Shown here one piece after another: positions 7,578 to 15,358 of a stretch of 15,358 nt of DNA. The DNA is from Hyphomicrobiales bacterium (GTDB taxonomy: Bacteria > Pseudomonadota > Alphaproteobacteria > Rhizobiales > Xanthobacteraceae). The notes beneath the pieces are model-generated. The model saw only the letters and a program-made list of their open reading frames with translations. It did not search any database and had not been told where the DNA came from. The position numbers and the translations under genes were made by a program. Position 1 is the first letter of the stretch, and every line of letters starts with the position of its first letter. The stretch covers positions 1 to 15,358 of the forward strand of contig JAPLPC010000460.1 of assembly GCA_026400425.1 (NCBI GenBank), written 5' to 3'.

Positions 7578-8329
7578 GCGACGGCCGCGGCGTTTTCGAC
7601 CAGCGTGATGAACATCTCTTCGAGACTGGTATCGCTCCGCCCGATGGTCTGGCGCAACTCCACCAGCGTGCCCTCGGCGATCAATCGACCTGCTGCAATG
7701 ACACCGATGCGATCGGCCATGCGTTCGGCGACTTCGAGAATATGGGTGGTCATGATCACCGTGCGGCCACTGCGAACGCGGGCCTGCAACAGACCTTTGA
7801 CATGCCGCGCCGACACGGCATCCAGCCCGGTGAGCGGCTCGTCGAGAATGATCAGCGCGGGATCGTGCACCAGGGCGCCGGCCAGCGCCACTTTCTGTCG
7901 CATCCCCTTGGAGAAACCTTCGCACCGCTCATGCATGTGGGCGGCGAGACCGAGTGAGGAGAGCAGTTCATGCGCCGCTGCATCCGCCGCGGCGGGATCG
8001 CAGCCCCACAGCCCGGCGATGAATTCGAGATATTCGAGCGGCGTCAGCTTGTCGTAGATCATCGGCTCGTCGGAGACCCACGCCGTGACCTGCTTGGCGG
8101 CCACGGGATCGGTCAATGCATCGATACCGCCGATACGGACGACGCCGGAATCGGGAGGCAGCAATCCAGCCACCATGCGCAGCGTGGTAGTCTTGCCCGC
8201 GCCATTGGCCCCGAGCAACGCGTAGAACTCGCCTTCGTAAACGGTCAGGTCGAGCGCATCGACCGCGAGCCGATCGAACCGTTTCGTTAGTCCTCGCAGC
8301 TCGAGTGCGGTGATACGCGCCGTCATCAT
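7574..8329 (-). CDS. ABC transporter ATP-binding protein (ABC-2 exporter type)
   Basis: Nucleotide-binding subunit that powers the permease encoded just downstream. The 251-residue protein has Walker A GANGAGKT (40-47), signature FSKGMRQ (139-145), Walker B LIILDE (159-164) and the H-loop histidine of TTH (196). The Q-loop region reads VSDEPMIYDKLTP, without the usual Gln, as I recall for many members of this exporter group. The frame is open upstream to 8413, but homology begins at MMTARITALELRG. ATG 8329 or 8326 is possible; only a weak GGA lies upstream of both. The stop overlaps the permease start by 4 bases. The gene is intact although its partner is broken, so it may be an orphan. The substrate is not predictable. 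Confidence 0.92.
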   Translation of the reverse strand: MMTARITALELRGLTKRFDRLAVDALDLTVYEGEFYALLGANGAGKTTTLRMVAGLLPPDSGVVRIGGIDALTDPVAAKQVTAWVSDEPMIYDKLTPLEYLEFIAGLWGCDPAAADAAAHELLSSLGLAAHMHERCEGFSKGMRQKVALAGALVHDPALIILDEPLTGLDAVSARHVKGLLQARVRSGRTVIMTTHILEVAERMADRIGVIAAGRLIAEGTLVELRQTIGRSDTSLEEMFITLVENAAAVA

Positions 8330-8349
8330 CCAGGTCCGGTGCAAGATTT

Positions 8350-8378
8350 GAAACGCGACCATGCGACGGAGACGTTTC
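8350..8378. promoter_or_regulatory. Inverted repeat GAAACG-N17-CGTTTC in the ABC-chemoreceptor gap
   Basis: GAAACG (8350-8355) and CGTTTC (8373-8378) are perfect six-base arms just upstream of the ATPase start, where an operator would sit. The rest of the 290-bp gap (8330-8619) holds no gene I can support. Bases 8470-8570 are clearly AT-richer than their surroundings and include TATATT at 8500-8505, a possible -10 box for the chemoreceptor without a good -35. Confidence 0.25.
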
Positions 8379-8619
8379 GCTCTCGTGAACGCGATCGCGG
8401 GAACTGCGCGCATGCGGCGCAGAGGGCGAGAAAGTCAGCTTTCTGTCTATGACTTACTGCGTGCAACAGCCTCAAATTCCACCGCAAGGAATTCGGCACT
8501 ATATTACCGTAACTTTGATGCGAATGGTATTAAGATGGTTTTCACTCGATATTTGTATGCCTGAGGAGCGGGTTAGCGCGATCGCTGCAAATGTCTTGCT
8601 GCGATAGAGGGGCATTTCA

Positions 8620-10581
8620 ATGTTGATATTTAAGTCGATCTCGGCACGCATGATCTTAGCCATCACCTTGGTCGGTGCCGGATCTTGCGCTGCGCTGGCA
8701 ATCTCCAGCATGTGGCAGCAGCAGAACATCGTCGATACGGCACTCGATCGCGAGGCCCGTGGCGATTATGCGAATCTCACAGCTGCGCTGAATGCCGAAA
8801 CCCGTACGGTTCTCGCCGTCGCCGAAACCATGGCCGCGGCTCAGAAGACCCGGGACGCGCTCAAAGCGAATGATCGCGACGGCATGATCGACAGCCTCAA
8901 GGATGCATTGCAGCTGATCAAGCCGCGCGGCCTCGAACTGATCACGATTCAGTCGCCATCCCACATCACCTTCGCCCGTGTCCACAACCCGAAAACATTC
9001 GGTGACAACGTCGCCGAACGGCGGAAGATGGTGGTCGAAGCACAATCGAGCGGCAAGCCTGTGGGCGGCATCGAGCCGGGCCGCGACGCGCTCAACGTGT
9101 TCGGTACCGCACCCATTATGGATGGTAGCAAGCTGATCGGCACGATGGATATCGGCGCACCGTTCGGCAAGACGTTCGTCGATGGCATGAAATCCCGCTT
9201 CGGCGTCGATGTCGGCATTCATCAGATCGACGGCCAGTCCGCAAAGACGCTGGCTTCGACATTGAAGGCAAACGCGCCCGATGTCGCCATGCTCCGCCGC
9301 GCCATATCCGGTGAGATCGTCACCCATTTCGGCGAGCTCGACAACAAGCCGGTCGCCACGACCTTCGGCGCAATCAAGAGTTTCTCGGGCGAGAACATCG
9401 CCGTATTCGAGATCACCCGCGATATCAGCAGCTATCACAGTTTGATGCGATCCTCGCTGACCTGGCTCGGCGTGATCTCCGCTTGCGTGCTGTTGCTCGC
9501 GGCAGGCGTCGCCACGTTGATGGGCCGCAGCATGGCGAAGCCGATCCACGCGCTGGAAGCCGCCATGCGCACGATTGCAGCGGGCAACCATGGTGTCGCG
9601 GTTCCGGGTGCAGGCCGCAGCGACGAAATCGGCTCGATGGCCAGCGCCGTCGAGGTGTGCAAGACGGGCCTGATCGAGACCGAGCAGCTACGTGCCGCGC
9701 AAGATCAGCAGCGCGAGCTCGCACAGCATGAGCGCCGCGATACCATGAACGCATTGGCCGCACGCTTCGAAAACGGTGTCGGTGGCGTCGTCAGCGCCGT
9801 CAGCTCGGCCGCGACCGAATTGCGCCACACGGCGCAATCGATGGCCGCGACCGCGGAAGAGTCGAACCAGCAGACCGCAGCGGTCGCTGCTGCGTCCGAA
9901 GAAGCGACGCAAAGCGCCCAGGCCGTCGCAGCTGCGGTCGAGGAACTGAATGCCTCGATCAACGAGATCGCGCAGCAGGTCAACGAGTCCGCCCGCGTCG
10001 CCAGCGATGCCGTCTCGCAGGCCAATGTCACCAACAGCGAAGTGCAGACGCTGGCCGAAGCCGCACAGAAGATCGGCGACGTCGTCAAGCTGATCAGCGA
10101 GATCGCCGCGCAGACCAACTTGCTGGCACTCAACGCCACGATCGAAGCGGCGCGTGCGGGTGAAGCCGGCCGCGGCTTCGCCGTGGTCGCGTCCGAGGTG
10201 AAGGCGCTGGCAACGCAGACCTCGAAAGCCACCGACGAAATCTCGGCCCAGGTGACGTCGATCCAGAATGCCACCCGGCTGTCGGTGGATTCGATCCAGA
10301 ACATCACTTCGACCATCGGTCGCGTCAGCGAGATCGCCAGCACCATCGCGGCAGCCGTCGAGGAACAGGGCGCCGCCACGCTGGAGATCGCCCGCAACGT
10401 CGCTGAAGCGGCGCGCGGCACCGGCGAGGTTTCGGAGAACATCGCCGGCGTCAACGACGCCGCACGCCAGACCGGTGTAGCCGCCTCAATGGTGGTCGAT
10501 TCTGCCGGGGAGCTGTCGCGCAACGGCGAAGACCTGAAAACGCAGGTGGAGACGTTCCTGCGCGAAGTTCGCGCGGCGTAA
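8620..10581 (+). CDS. Methyl-accepting chemotaxis protein with periplasmic sensor domain
   Basis: A 653-residue inner-membrane chemoreceptor that senses a ligand outside the cytoplasm and controls CheA through CheW. TM1 lies at about 10-30, a periplasmic sensor domain at about 33-279, TM2 at about 280-301, a HAMP domain at about 302-355 and the long coiled-coil signalling domain to the end. The conserved hairpin tip EIAAQTNLLALNATIEAARA is at about 494-513. The periplasmic part (FGTAPIMDGSKLIGTMDIGA, then FGKTFVDGMKSRFG) resembles dCache_3-type double sensor domains. GAGGGG (8607-8612) lies 7 bases before ATG 8620. There is no C-terminal pentapeptide for CheR/CheB tethering. It stands alone, with no che genes beside it. 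The ligand is unknown. The gene looks intact. Confidence 0.95.
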   Translation: MLIFKSISARMILAITLVGAGSCAALAISSMWQQQNIVDTALDREARGDYANLTAALNAETRTVLAVAETMAAAQKTRDALKANDRDGMIDSLKDALQLIKPRGLELITIQSPSHITFARVHNPKTFGDNVAERRKMVVEAQSSGKPVGGIEPGRDALNVFGTAPIMDGSKLIGTMDIGAPFGKTFVDGMKSRFGVDVGIHQIDGQSAKTLASTLKANAPDVAMLRRAISGEIVTHFGELDNKPVATTFGAIKSFSGENIAVFEITRDISSYHSLMRSSLTWLGVISACVLLLAAGVATLMGRSMAKPIHALEAAMRTIAAGNHGVAVPGAGRSDEIGSMASAVEVCKTGLIETEQLRAAQDQQRELAQHERRDTMNALAARFENGVGGVVSAVSSAATELRHTAQSMAATAEESNQQTAAVAAASEEATQSAQAVAAAVEELNASINEIAQQVNESARVASDAVSQANVTNSEVQTLAEAAQKIGDVVKLISEIAAQTNLLALNATIEAARAGEAGRGFAVVASEVKALATQTSKATDEISAQVTSIQNATRLSVDSIQNITSTIGRVSEIASTIAAAVEEQGAATLEIARNVAEAARGTGEVSENIAGVNDAARQTGVAASMVVDSAGELSRNGEDLKTQVETFLREVRAA

Positions 10582-10587
10582 GCCTTT

Positions 10588-10613
10588 CAGCGGCGCGCTT
10601 CGGCGCGCCGCTG
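10588..10613 (+). terminator. Strong hairpin after the chemoreceptor gene
   Basis: CAGCGGCGCGC (10588-10598) pairs perfectly over 11 bases with GCGCGCCGCTG (10603-10613) around a TTCG tetraloop closed by C-G, a very stable fold. No T run follows, so it may act as a weak terminator or as a 3'-end stabiliser. Confidence 0.6.
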
Positions 10614-10671
10614 GTCCATTGCGAACAGAACGGGAATCAGCGAGCGTGATTCGTCATCACGGATCATTCCC

Positions 10672-12747
10672 TTGCTTGCTTCGGCCGCCTATCTCGACAG
10701 CCTCAATCCCGAACAGCGCTCTGCCGTGGAACATGGCGTGCGTGAGCGCGACACCACGCCCTCCGCCCCGCTGCTGGTGATCGCCGGCGCTGGTTCCGGC
10801 AAGACCAACACGTTGGCGCACCGGGTCGCGCATCTGATCGTCAACGGCGCCGACCCGCGCCGCATCCTGCTGATGACCTTTTCGCGCCGTGCCGCCAGCG
10901 AGATGTCTCGCCGCGTCGAGCGCATCGCGCGCAAGGTGATCGGCGCCAATGCGGGGGTGATGACCGACGCGCTGGCCTGGGCCGGCACCTTTCATGGCAT
11001 CGGCGCGCGCCTGCTGCGCGATTATGCCGAACAGGTCGGCCTCGATCCCGCCTTCACGATTCACGACCGTGAGGATTCCGCGGACCTGATGAATCTGATC
11101 AGGCACGAGCTCGGCTTCTCCAAAACCGAGAGCCGCTTCCCCACCAAAGGCACCTGCGTGTCGATCTATTCGCGTTGCGTCAATGCGGAGATGCCGCTGG
11201 AACAGGTGCTGGGCGCACACTTTCCGTGGTGCGCCGGCTGGGCCGCGGAACTGCGCGATCTGTTCGCCGGCTATGTCGAGGCGAAGCAAAAGCAGAACGT
11301 GCTCGATTACGACGACCTGCTGCTGTACTGGGCGCAAATGGCCGGCGAGCCCGCGCTCGCCGAACATATCGCCGGGCGTTTCGATCATGTCCTGGTGGAC
11401 GAATATCAGGACACCAACCGCCTGCAATCGACCATCCTGATGGCACTGAAGCCGCAGGGGCACGGTCTGACCGTGGTCGGCGACGACGCGCAATCGATCT
11501 ATTCGTTTCGCGCCGCCACCGTGCGCAACATCCTCGATTTCCCGATGCAATTCTCGCCGCCGGCGACGATCATCACGCTGGACCGCAACTATCGTTCGAC
11601 GCAGCCGATCCTTGCCGCTGCCAATGGCGTCATCGGCCTGGCCCGCGAGCGCTTCACCAAGAATCTGCACACCGAGCGCAAATCCTCCGCGAAGCCGCAG
11701 ATCATCACGATCCGCGATGAAGCCGATCAGGCCCGCGCCATCGTCGAGCGCGTGCTCGATCATCGCGAGGGCGGTGCGCGGCTGAAGGAACAGGCCGTGC
11801 TGTTCCGCACCTCGTCGCATAGCGGCCCGCTCGAGATCGAACTGACCCGCCGGAACATCCCGTTCGTCAAATTCGGCGGCCTCAAATTTCTCGACGCCGC
11901 CCATGTCAAGGACATGCTGGCGCTGCTGCGCTTCGTCGAAAATCCGCGAGACCGCGTCGCCGGTTTCCGGCTGATGCAGTTGCTGCCCGGCGTCGGGCCG
12001 GCGTCGGCGCAGAAGGCGCTGGATCACATCGTGACATCGCCCGATCCGATCACGGCCCTTGCGCTGGCGCCATCGCCGCCACGTGCGGCGCATGACTGGC
12101 GCGGCTTCATCGACGTGGTCAGCGAGATCAAATCCGGCCGCGCCGGCTGGCCCGCCGAACTCGAACTGGCACGCCGATGGTACGAGCCGCATCTCGATCG
12201 CATCCATGAGGATTCGCCGACACGCCGCGCCGATCTGATCCAGTTGGAATCCATCGCCGCCGGTTATCCGTCGCGCGAGCGGTTCCTCACCGAGCTGACG
12301 CTCGATCCACCCGATGCCACCAGCGATCAGGCCGGGGTGCCGCTGCTCGATGATGACTATCTCATTCTGTCCACCATCCATTCCGCCAAGGGACAGGAAT
12401 GGAAGTCGGTTTATGTCCTGAATGTCGTCGATGGCTGCATGCCGTCGGATCTCGGCACCGGCACCTCCGCCGAAATCGAGGAAGAGCGGCGTCTGCTCTA
12501 TGTGGCGATGACCCGCGCCAAGGACGATTTGCATCTGATGGTGCCGCAGCGCTTCTTCACCCACGGCCAGCATGCGCAGGGCGATCGCCACGTCTATGCG
12601 TCGCGCACGCGCTTCATTCCCGAGGCGCTGCTGCATCTGTTCGAACGCACCAGCTGGCCGCGCGCCGGATCGGAAACCGCACGCAGCGCCGGGATGCCGA
12701 ATGTGCGCTTCGATATCAATTCGCGCATGCGCGCGGTGTGGCGCTAG
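10672..12747 (+). CDS. UvrD/Rep-family superfamily I DNA helicase
   Basis: ATP-driven 3'-5' DNA helicase related to UvrD, Rep and PcrA. All motifs are present in the 691-residue product: Q-motif LNPEQRSAVE (11-20), Walker A GAGSGKT (39-45), Ia TFSRRAASEM (69-78), II VDEYQDTN (242-249), III GDDAQSIYSFRAA (270-282), IV DRNYRST (304-310), V STIHSAKGQEW (567-577) and VI EERRLLYVAMTRAKDDL (604-620). It is somewhat longer than typical UvrD in spacing but has no extra nuclease motif that I can see, so RecB or AddA is unlikely. The start is uncertain: TTG 10672 fits where relatives begin, but no good ribosome site precedes it. The exact repair or replication role is not shown by context. The stop overlaps that of the convergent LysR gene. 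Confidence 0.93.
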   Translation: MLASAAYLDSLNPEQRSAVEHGVRERDTTPSAPLLVIAGAGSGKTNTLAHRVAHLIVNGADPRRILLMTFSRRAASEMSRRVERIARKVIGANAGVMTDALAWAGTFHGIGARLLRDYAEQVGLDPAFTIHDREDSADLMNLIRHELGFSKTESRFPTKGTCVSIYSRCVNAEMPLEQVLGAHFPWCAGWAAELRDLFAGYVEAKQKQNVLDYDDLLLYWAQMAGEPALAEHIAGRFDHVLVDEYQDTNRLQSTILMALKPQGHGLTVVGDDAQSIYSFRAATVRNILDFPMQFSPPATIITLDRNYRSTQPILAAANGVIGLARERFTKNLHTERKSSAKPQIITIRDEADQARAIVERVLDHREGGARLKEQAVLFRTSSHSGPLEIELTRRNIPFVKFGGLKFLDAAHVKDMLALLRFVENPRDRVAGFRLMQLLPGVGPASAQKALDHIVTSPDPITALALAPSPPRAAHDWRGFIDVVSEIKSGRAGWPAELELARRWYEPHLDRIHEDSPTRRADLIQLESIAAGYPSRERFLTELTLDPPDATSDQAGVPLLDDDYLILSTIHSAKGQEWKSVYVLNVVDGCMPSDLGTGTSAEIEEERRLLYVAMTRAKDDLHLMVPQRFFTHGQHAQGDRHVYASRTRFIPEALLHLFERTSWPRAGSETARSAGMPNVRFDINSRMRAVWR

Positions 12748-13652
12748 AGTTGCGCATCCCAGCTCGGCACGCCGGCGAAACGCGCGACCAGAAAATCGAT
12801 CAACAGCCGCACCTTGACGGCCAGATGCCGGGTCGGCGGGTACAGCGCATAGAGCGCCAGCGGCGGTGCTTTGTAGGGTTTCAATATCTGCTGCAGTAAG
12901 CCGGCACGCAGCGCATCGCCGGCGATGAAGGTCGGCAGCAGTGCGATGCCCCTGCCCGCCACTGCCGCGTCGCGCAGCACTTCCGCATTGTTGACGCACA
13001 ACGTCCAGTTCGGCTGCACCCAGTGGTCGCCATCGGCGCCGGTGAGTTTCCACTGATTGCCCGTGAGCAGGAATCCGTAGGTCAGCAGCGCGTGCCGACG
13101 CAGATCCGCGGGCACCGAAGGCGCGCCGTGTTGCGTGAGATAGGCCGGCGATGCGCAGACCGCGCGATCGATTGCGACGATCTTGCGCGCGATCAGACTG
13201 GACGATTCGAGATCGGCGATCCGTAACGTCACATCGAACCCGCCCTGCATGGGATCGACCTGATCGTCCGACAGCACGAGCTGGATCTGCAGCTCGGGAT
13301 AATCGACCATGAAATCCGCCACGGCGGGGCCGAGCTGCAGCGTACCGAACGACATCGGCGCATTGACCCGCAACAGGCCGCGCGGTGACGACTGCGCCTG
13401 CGCCACCGCCTGATCGGCGGCGTCGAGATCGCCGAGAATGGACAGCGCGCGTTCGAAATAGGTTTGCCCGCTTTCCGTCGGACTGGCGTGACGGGTGGTG
13501 CGGTTCAATAATTGCACCCCGAGACTCTCTTCGAGGTCGCCGACATATTTCGAGATCGCCGACCGCGACAGCCGCAGCTGTCGCCCGGCCTCGGAAAAGC
13601 TACCGAGTTCGACCACTTTGACGAAGGCCCGCAGGCTGTCGAGTTTGTCCAT
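12744..13652 (-). CDS. LysR-family transcriptional regulator
   Basis: A 302-residue regulator with an N-terminal winged helix-turn-helix (AFVKVVELGSFSEAGRQLRL onward, with LSRSAISKYVGDLEESLG as recognition region) and a LysR substrate-binding domain (LRVNAPMSFGTL, VTLRIADLESSSLIARK, GRGIALLPTFIA). It belongs to the common PA-type group with LNRTTRHASPTESG. ATG 13652 is chosen over an in-frame TTG at 13658 because GGA lies 7 bases upstream of the ATG. It is divergent from the dioxygenase-esterase pair, the classic layout for a LysR regulator and its target, with candidate operators in the 131-bp gap. The inducer is probably an aromatic or quinone-like electrophile, inferred from the target genes. 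The stop TAG overlaps the helicase stop within CTAG at 12744-12747. Confidence 0.93.
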   Translation of the reverse strand: MDKLDSLRAFVKVVELGSFSEAGRQLRLSRSAISKYVGDLEESLGVQLLNRTTRHASPTESGQTYFERALSILGDLDAADQAVAQAQSSPRGLLRVNAPMSFGTLQLGPAVADFMVDYPELQIQLVLSDDQVDPMQGGFDVTLRIADLESSSLIARKIVAIDRAVCASPAYLTQHGAPSVPADLRRHALLTYGFLLTGNQWKLTGADGDHWVQPNWTLCVNNAEVLRDAAVAGRGIALLPTFIAGDALRAGLLQQILKPYKAPPLALYALYPPTRHLAVKVRLLIDFLVARFAGVPSWDAQL

Positions 13653-13667
13653 GTCCAAGTCCGCGCG

Positions 13668-13727
13668 ATTGTCTCCAAAACATAGACAGTAATGTCACAA
13701 TTGGCCAGATTGTCTTTGAATTTAGAC
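13668..13727. promoter_or_regulatory. Two LysR-style inverted repeats between the regulator and mhqO
   Basis: Site 1: ATTGTCT (13668-13674), 9 bases, AGACAGT (13684-13690), with one mismatch in the arms. Site 2: ATTGTCT again (13709-13715), 8 bases, AGAC (13724-13727). The exact repeat of ATTGTCT about 41 bases apart, each copy with an AGAC partner, resembles the recognition and activation sites of LysR proteins (T-N11-A type core). The surrounding 13665-13740 is AT-rich, as expected for divergent promoters. Confidence 0.55.
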
Positions 13728-13783
13728 CGCCTAATTATCTCGGCAGCGGAGGACGAGACGCCTCCCAAACCGGAGACAAGACC

Positions 13784-14725
13784 ATGTCAGGCATCCATCA
13801 TGTGACCGCTATCGCCGGCCCCGCTTTGCGCAATTTCGACTTTTACACTCGCGCGCTGGGGCTGCGTTTCGTCAAGAAGACCGTCAATTTCGACGATCCC
13901 GGCACCTATCACTTCCATTACCGCGATGAGGCCGGCCAGCCGGGCACCATCCTCACCTTCTTCCCGTGGGAGCATGCCGCACCAGGCCGCGGCGGTGTCG
14001 GCCAGACCCAGCAGACTGCATTCCGCGTGCCGGCGAAGTCGCTCGGCTACTGGACGCATCGGTTCATCGAACGCGGCATTGCCCACGAGGCGCTCGAGAA
14101 GCGTTTCGGCGAAAGCGTGCTGCCGTTCACCGATCCGGACGGCATGAGCCTCGCGCTTGTCGGCGTCCCCGGTGCGGAAGATGAAGCCGGCTGGAGCAAT
14201 GGCGACATCCCGGCCGAGCATGCGATCCGCGGCTTCCACGGCGTGACGCTGCTGCTGGAGAAGGCCGACAAGACCAGCGCGATCCTCACCGACGTGTTCG
14301 GCTTCAAGGAAGTCGCGCGCGAAGGCTCGATCATCCGCCTCAGCGGCGATGCGAAGGAAGGCGCCATCGTCGACATCTACGAGGCCGGCGGTTTCCTGCC
14401 GGGTCGTCAGGGCCACGGTTCGGTGCATCACGTCGCCTTCCGGGCGGAAACCGACGCCGAACAGGCCGAGATGAGCCGCAAGCTCGTCGAGGTGCACGGC
14501 CAGCACGTGACGGAGCAGAAGGATCGCAACTACTTCCGCTCGGTCTATTTCCGCGAACCCGGCGGCGTGCTGTTCGAGATCGCCACCGATGTCCCCGGCT
14601 TTGCCGTGGACGAGCCCGTCGAGTCCCTCGGCGAACATCTGAAGCTGCCGGCTTTCCTGGAGAAGCATCGCAGCGAGATCGAGCGCGTGTTGCCGCCGCT
14701 CACAACGAAGGAAGTAACGGCATGA
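13784..14725 (+). CDS. mhqO: MhqO-like ring-cleaving dioxygenase (VOC superfamily)
   Basis: A cytosolic, metal-dependent extradiol-type dioxygenase with two tandem vicinal-oxygen-chelate (glyoxalase) domains, about 1-130 and 148-285. It begins GIHHVTAI and has the family block KKTVNFDDPGTYHFHY (31-46). Likely metal ligands are H6, H216 (in HHVAF) and E265 (in FEIATD). The 313-residue length is normal for the MhqO family. In Bacillus, MhqO acts with MhqD in resistance to methylhydroquinone and catechol. GGAG at 13772-13775 lies 8 bases before ATG 13784. It overlaps the esterase gene by ATGA and faces away from a LysR gene. The exact aromatic substrate is inferred from the family only. It is intact. 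Confidence 0.88.
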   Translation: MSGIHHVTAIAGPALRNFDFYTRALGLRFVKKTVNFDDPGTYHFHYRDEAGQPGTILTFFPWEHAAPGRGGVGQTQQTAFRVPAKSLGYWTHRFIERGIAHEALEKRFGESVLPFTDPDGMSLALVGVPGAEDEAGWSNGDIPAEHAIRGFHGVTLLLEKADKTSAILTDVFGFKEVAREGSIIRLSGDAKEGAIVDIYEAGGFLPGRQGHGSVHHVAFRAETDAEQAEMSRKLVEVHGQHVTEQKDRNYFRSVYFREPGGVLFEIATDVPGFAVDEPVESLGEHLKLPAFLEKHRSEIERVLPPLTTKEVTA

Positions 14726-15357
14726 CCGATCTGTCTCACATCCACCGCTTCGTGCCGGGCAACCGGCACGGAGCAACGCCGCTCCTGCTGCTGCATGGCA
14801 CCGGCGGCGACGAGAATGATCTGCTGCCGCTCGGGCAAGCCGTGGCACCCGGCGCGTCACTGCTGTCGCCGCGCGGCCAGATCCTCGAAAACGGCATGCC
14901 GCGATTCTTTCGGCGGCTCGCGGAAGGCGTTTTCGACGAGGACGATCTACGCCGGCGCGCCCATCAGCTCGCAGACTTCGTCAACGACGCGCGCAACCGG
15001 TACGATCTGCCGGCGCCGATCGCACTTGGCTATTCCAACGGGGCGAATATCGCCGCGGCCGTCCTACAATTGCGTCCGGAGGTTCTGAGCGGCGCCATCC
15101 TGCACCGCGCGATGGTGCCGCTGCGTGACCCGCCGGCGGTCGATCTCGCCGGCAAGCCGGTGCTCATTGTGTCGGGCCAAATGGATCCGATCATTCCGGC
15201 CAGCAATGCGGAGCGGCTGGCCGTTGCATTGGCGAAGTCGGGCGCCGACGTGCAGCATCGCACGCTGCCGATCGGGCATCAGCTGTCGCAGGCCGATGTG
15301 ACGGTGGCACAGCAATGGCTGCGGGACATTGAATTCGCAAAAGACGCTGCGGCCTAA
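14722..15357 (+). CDS. mhqD: MhqD-like alpha/beta-hydrolase (carboxylesterase)
   Basis: A 211-residue cytosolic serine hydrolase of the small carboxylesterase/phospholipase group. LLLLHGTGGDENDLL (21-35) is the oxyanion loop region seen in MhqD. The nucleophile is S105 in GYSNG, the acid D155 in GQMDP and the base H186 in IGHQL, giving a complete triad. It starts at ATG 14722, overlapping the dioxygenase stop by four bases (ATGA), with AAGGAAG upstream, so the two are translationally coupled. In Bacillus the equivalent gene is co-induced with mhqO by quinones; its true substrate is poorly defined. The stop TAA lies one base from the window end, so any further gene of the operon is out of view. 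Confidence 0.88.
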   Translation: MTDLSHIHRFVPGNRHGATPLLLLHGTGGDENDLLPLGQAVAPGASLLSPRGQILENGMPRFFRRLAEGVFDEDDLRRRAHQLADFVNDARNRYDLPAPIALGYSNGANIAAAVLQLRPEVLSGAILHRAMVPLRDPPAVDLAGKPVLIVSGQMDPIIPASNAERLAVALAKSGADVQHRTLPIGHQLSQADVTVAQQWLRDIEFAKDAAA

Positions 15358-15358
15358 C

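Noticed and set aside
5661..7925. A 754-codon minus-strand frame that looks like one very large protein
   Set aside because: Only the middle (from 7577 to about 6402) is real permease. Its start is antisense-frame noise inside the ATPase gene, and its end follows the frame lost at the deletion, opposite the transglutaminase gene.
10657..13053. A 798-codon open frame on the minus strand opposite the helicase
   Set aside because: It is a mirror of the helicase codon pattern in GC-rich DNA, has no recognisable domain, and runs into the LysR gene in another frame.
1..15358. Mobile element, phage, toxin-antitoxin or CRISPR content
   Set aside because: I looked for transposase motifs, terminal repeats, regularly spaced repeats and small paired genes and saw none; the gene content is ordinary chromosomal.

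Overview
This GC-rich window has the codon use, gene content and protein style of an alphaproteobacterium, most likely of the Bradyrhizobium / Rhodopseudomonas / Tardiphaga group. That placement is inferred from remembered protein likeness, not from a search. I see no tRNA, rRNA, CRISPR array, insertion sequence or phage gene.

Left part (1-3050): two paralogous family-5 (dipeptide/oligopeptide type) periplasmic binding proteins are transcribed divergently from a 213-bp gap. The left one runs off the window edge. The gap carries two back-to-back sigma-54 (RpoN) -24/-12 elements, one for each gene, with inverted repeats between and overlapping them. The right-hand gene has an in-frame amber codon at codon 161. 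It ends at a bidirectional terminator shared with a convergent, intact arginase (rocF). The layout suggests nitrogen-controlled uptake and use of peptides or amino acids.

Middle (3199-8329): glgX (glycogen debranching), a transglutaminase-like protein and the permease of an ABC-2 exporter each appear to have lost a short internal segment out of frame. The exporter's ATPase is intact and overlaps the permease start by ATGA. With the amber codon, four of the six genes between 395 and 8329 are broken, while everything to the right looks intact. This cluster of small lesions is the most unusual feature of the window. It is either recent decay or an assembly fault.

Right part (8620-15357): a membrane chemoreceptor with a periplasmic sensor domain is followed by a strong hairpin and then a UvrD/Rep-type superfamily I helicase. 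A LysR-type regulator converges on the helicase, their stop codons overlapping in CTAG. The regulator is divergent from a two-gene operon of an MhqO-like ring-cleaving dioxygenase and an MhqD-like carboxylesterase, a pair known elsewhere for quinone/hydroquinone detoxification. Two LysR-style inverted repeats lie in the shared promoter gap, suggesting the regulator controls the pair.

I did not find a convincing wholly new multi-gene system. The best leads are the divergent sigma-54 promoters, the run of small frame-breaking deletions, and the LysR-mhqOD unit.
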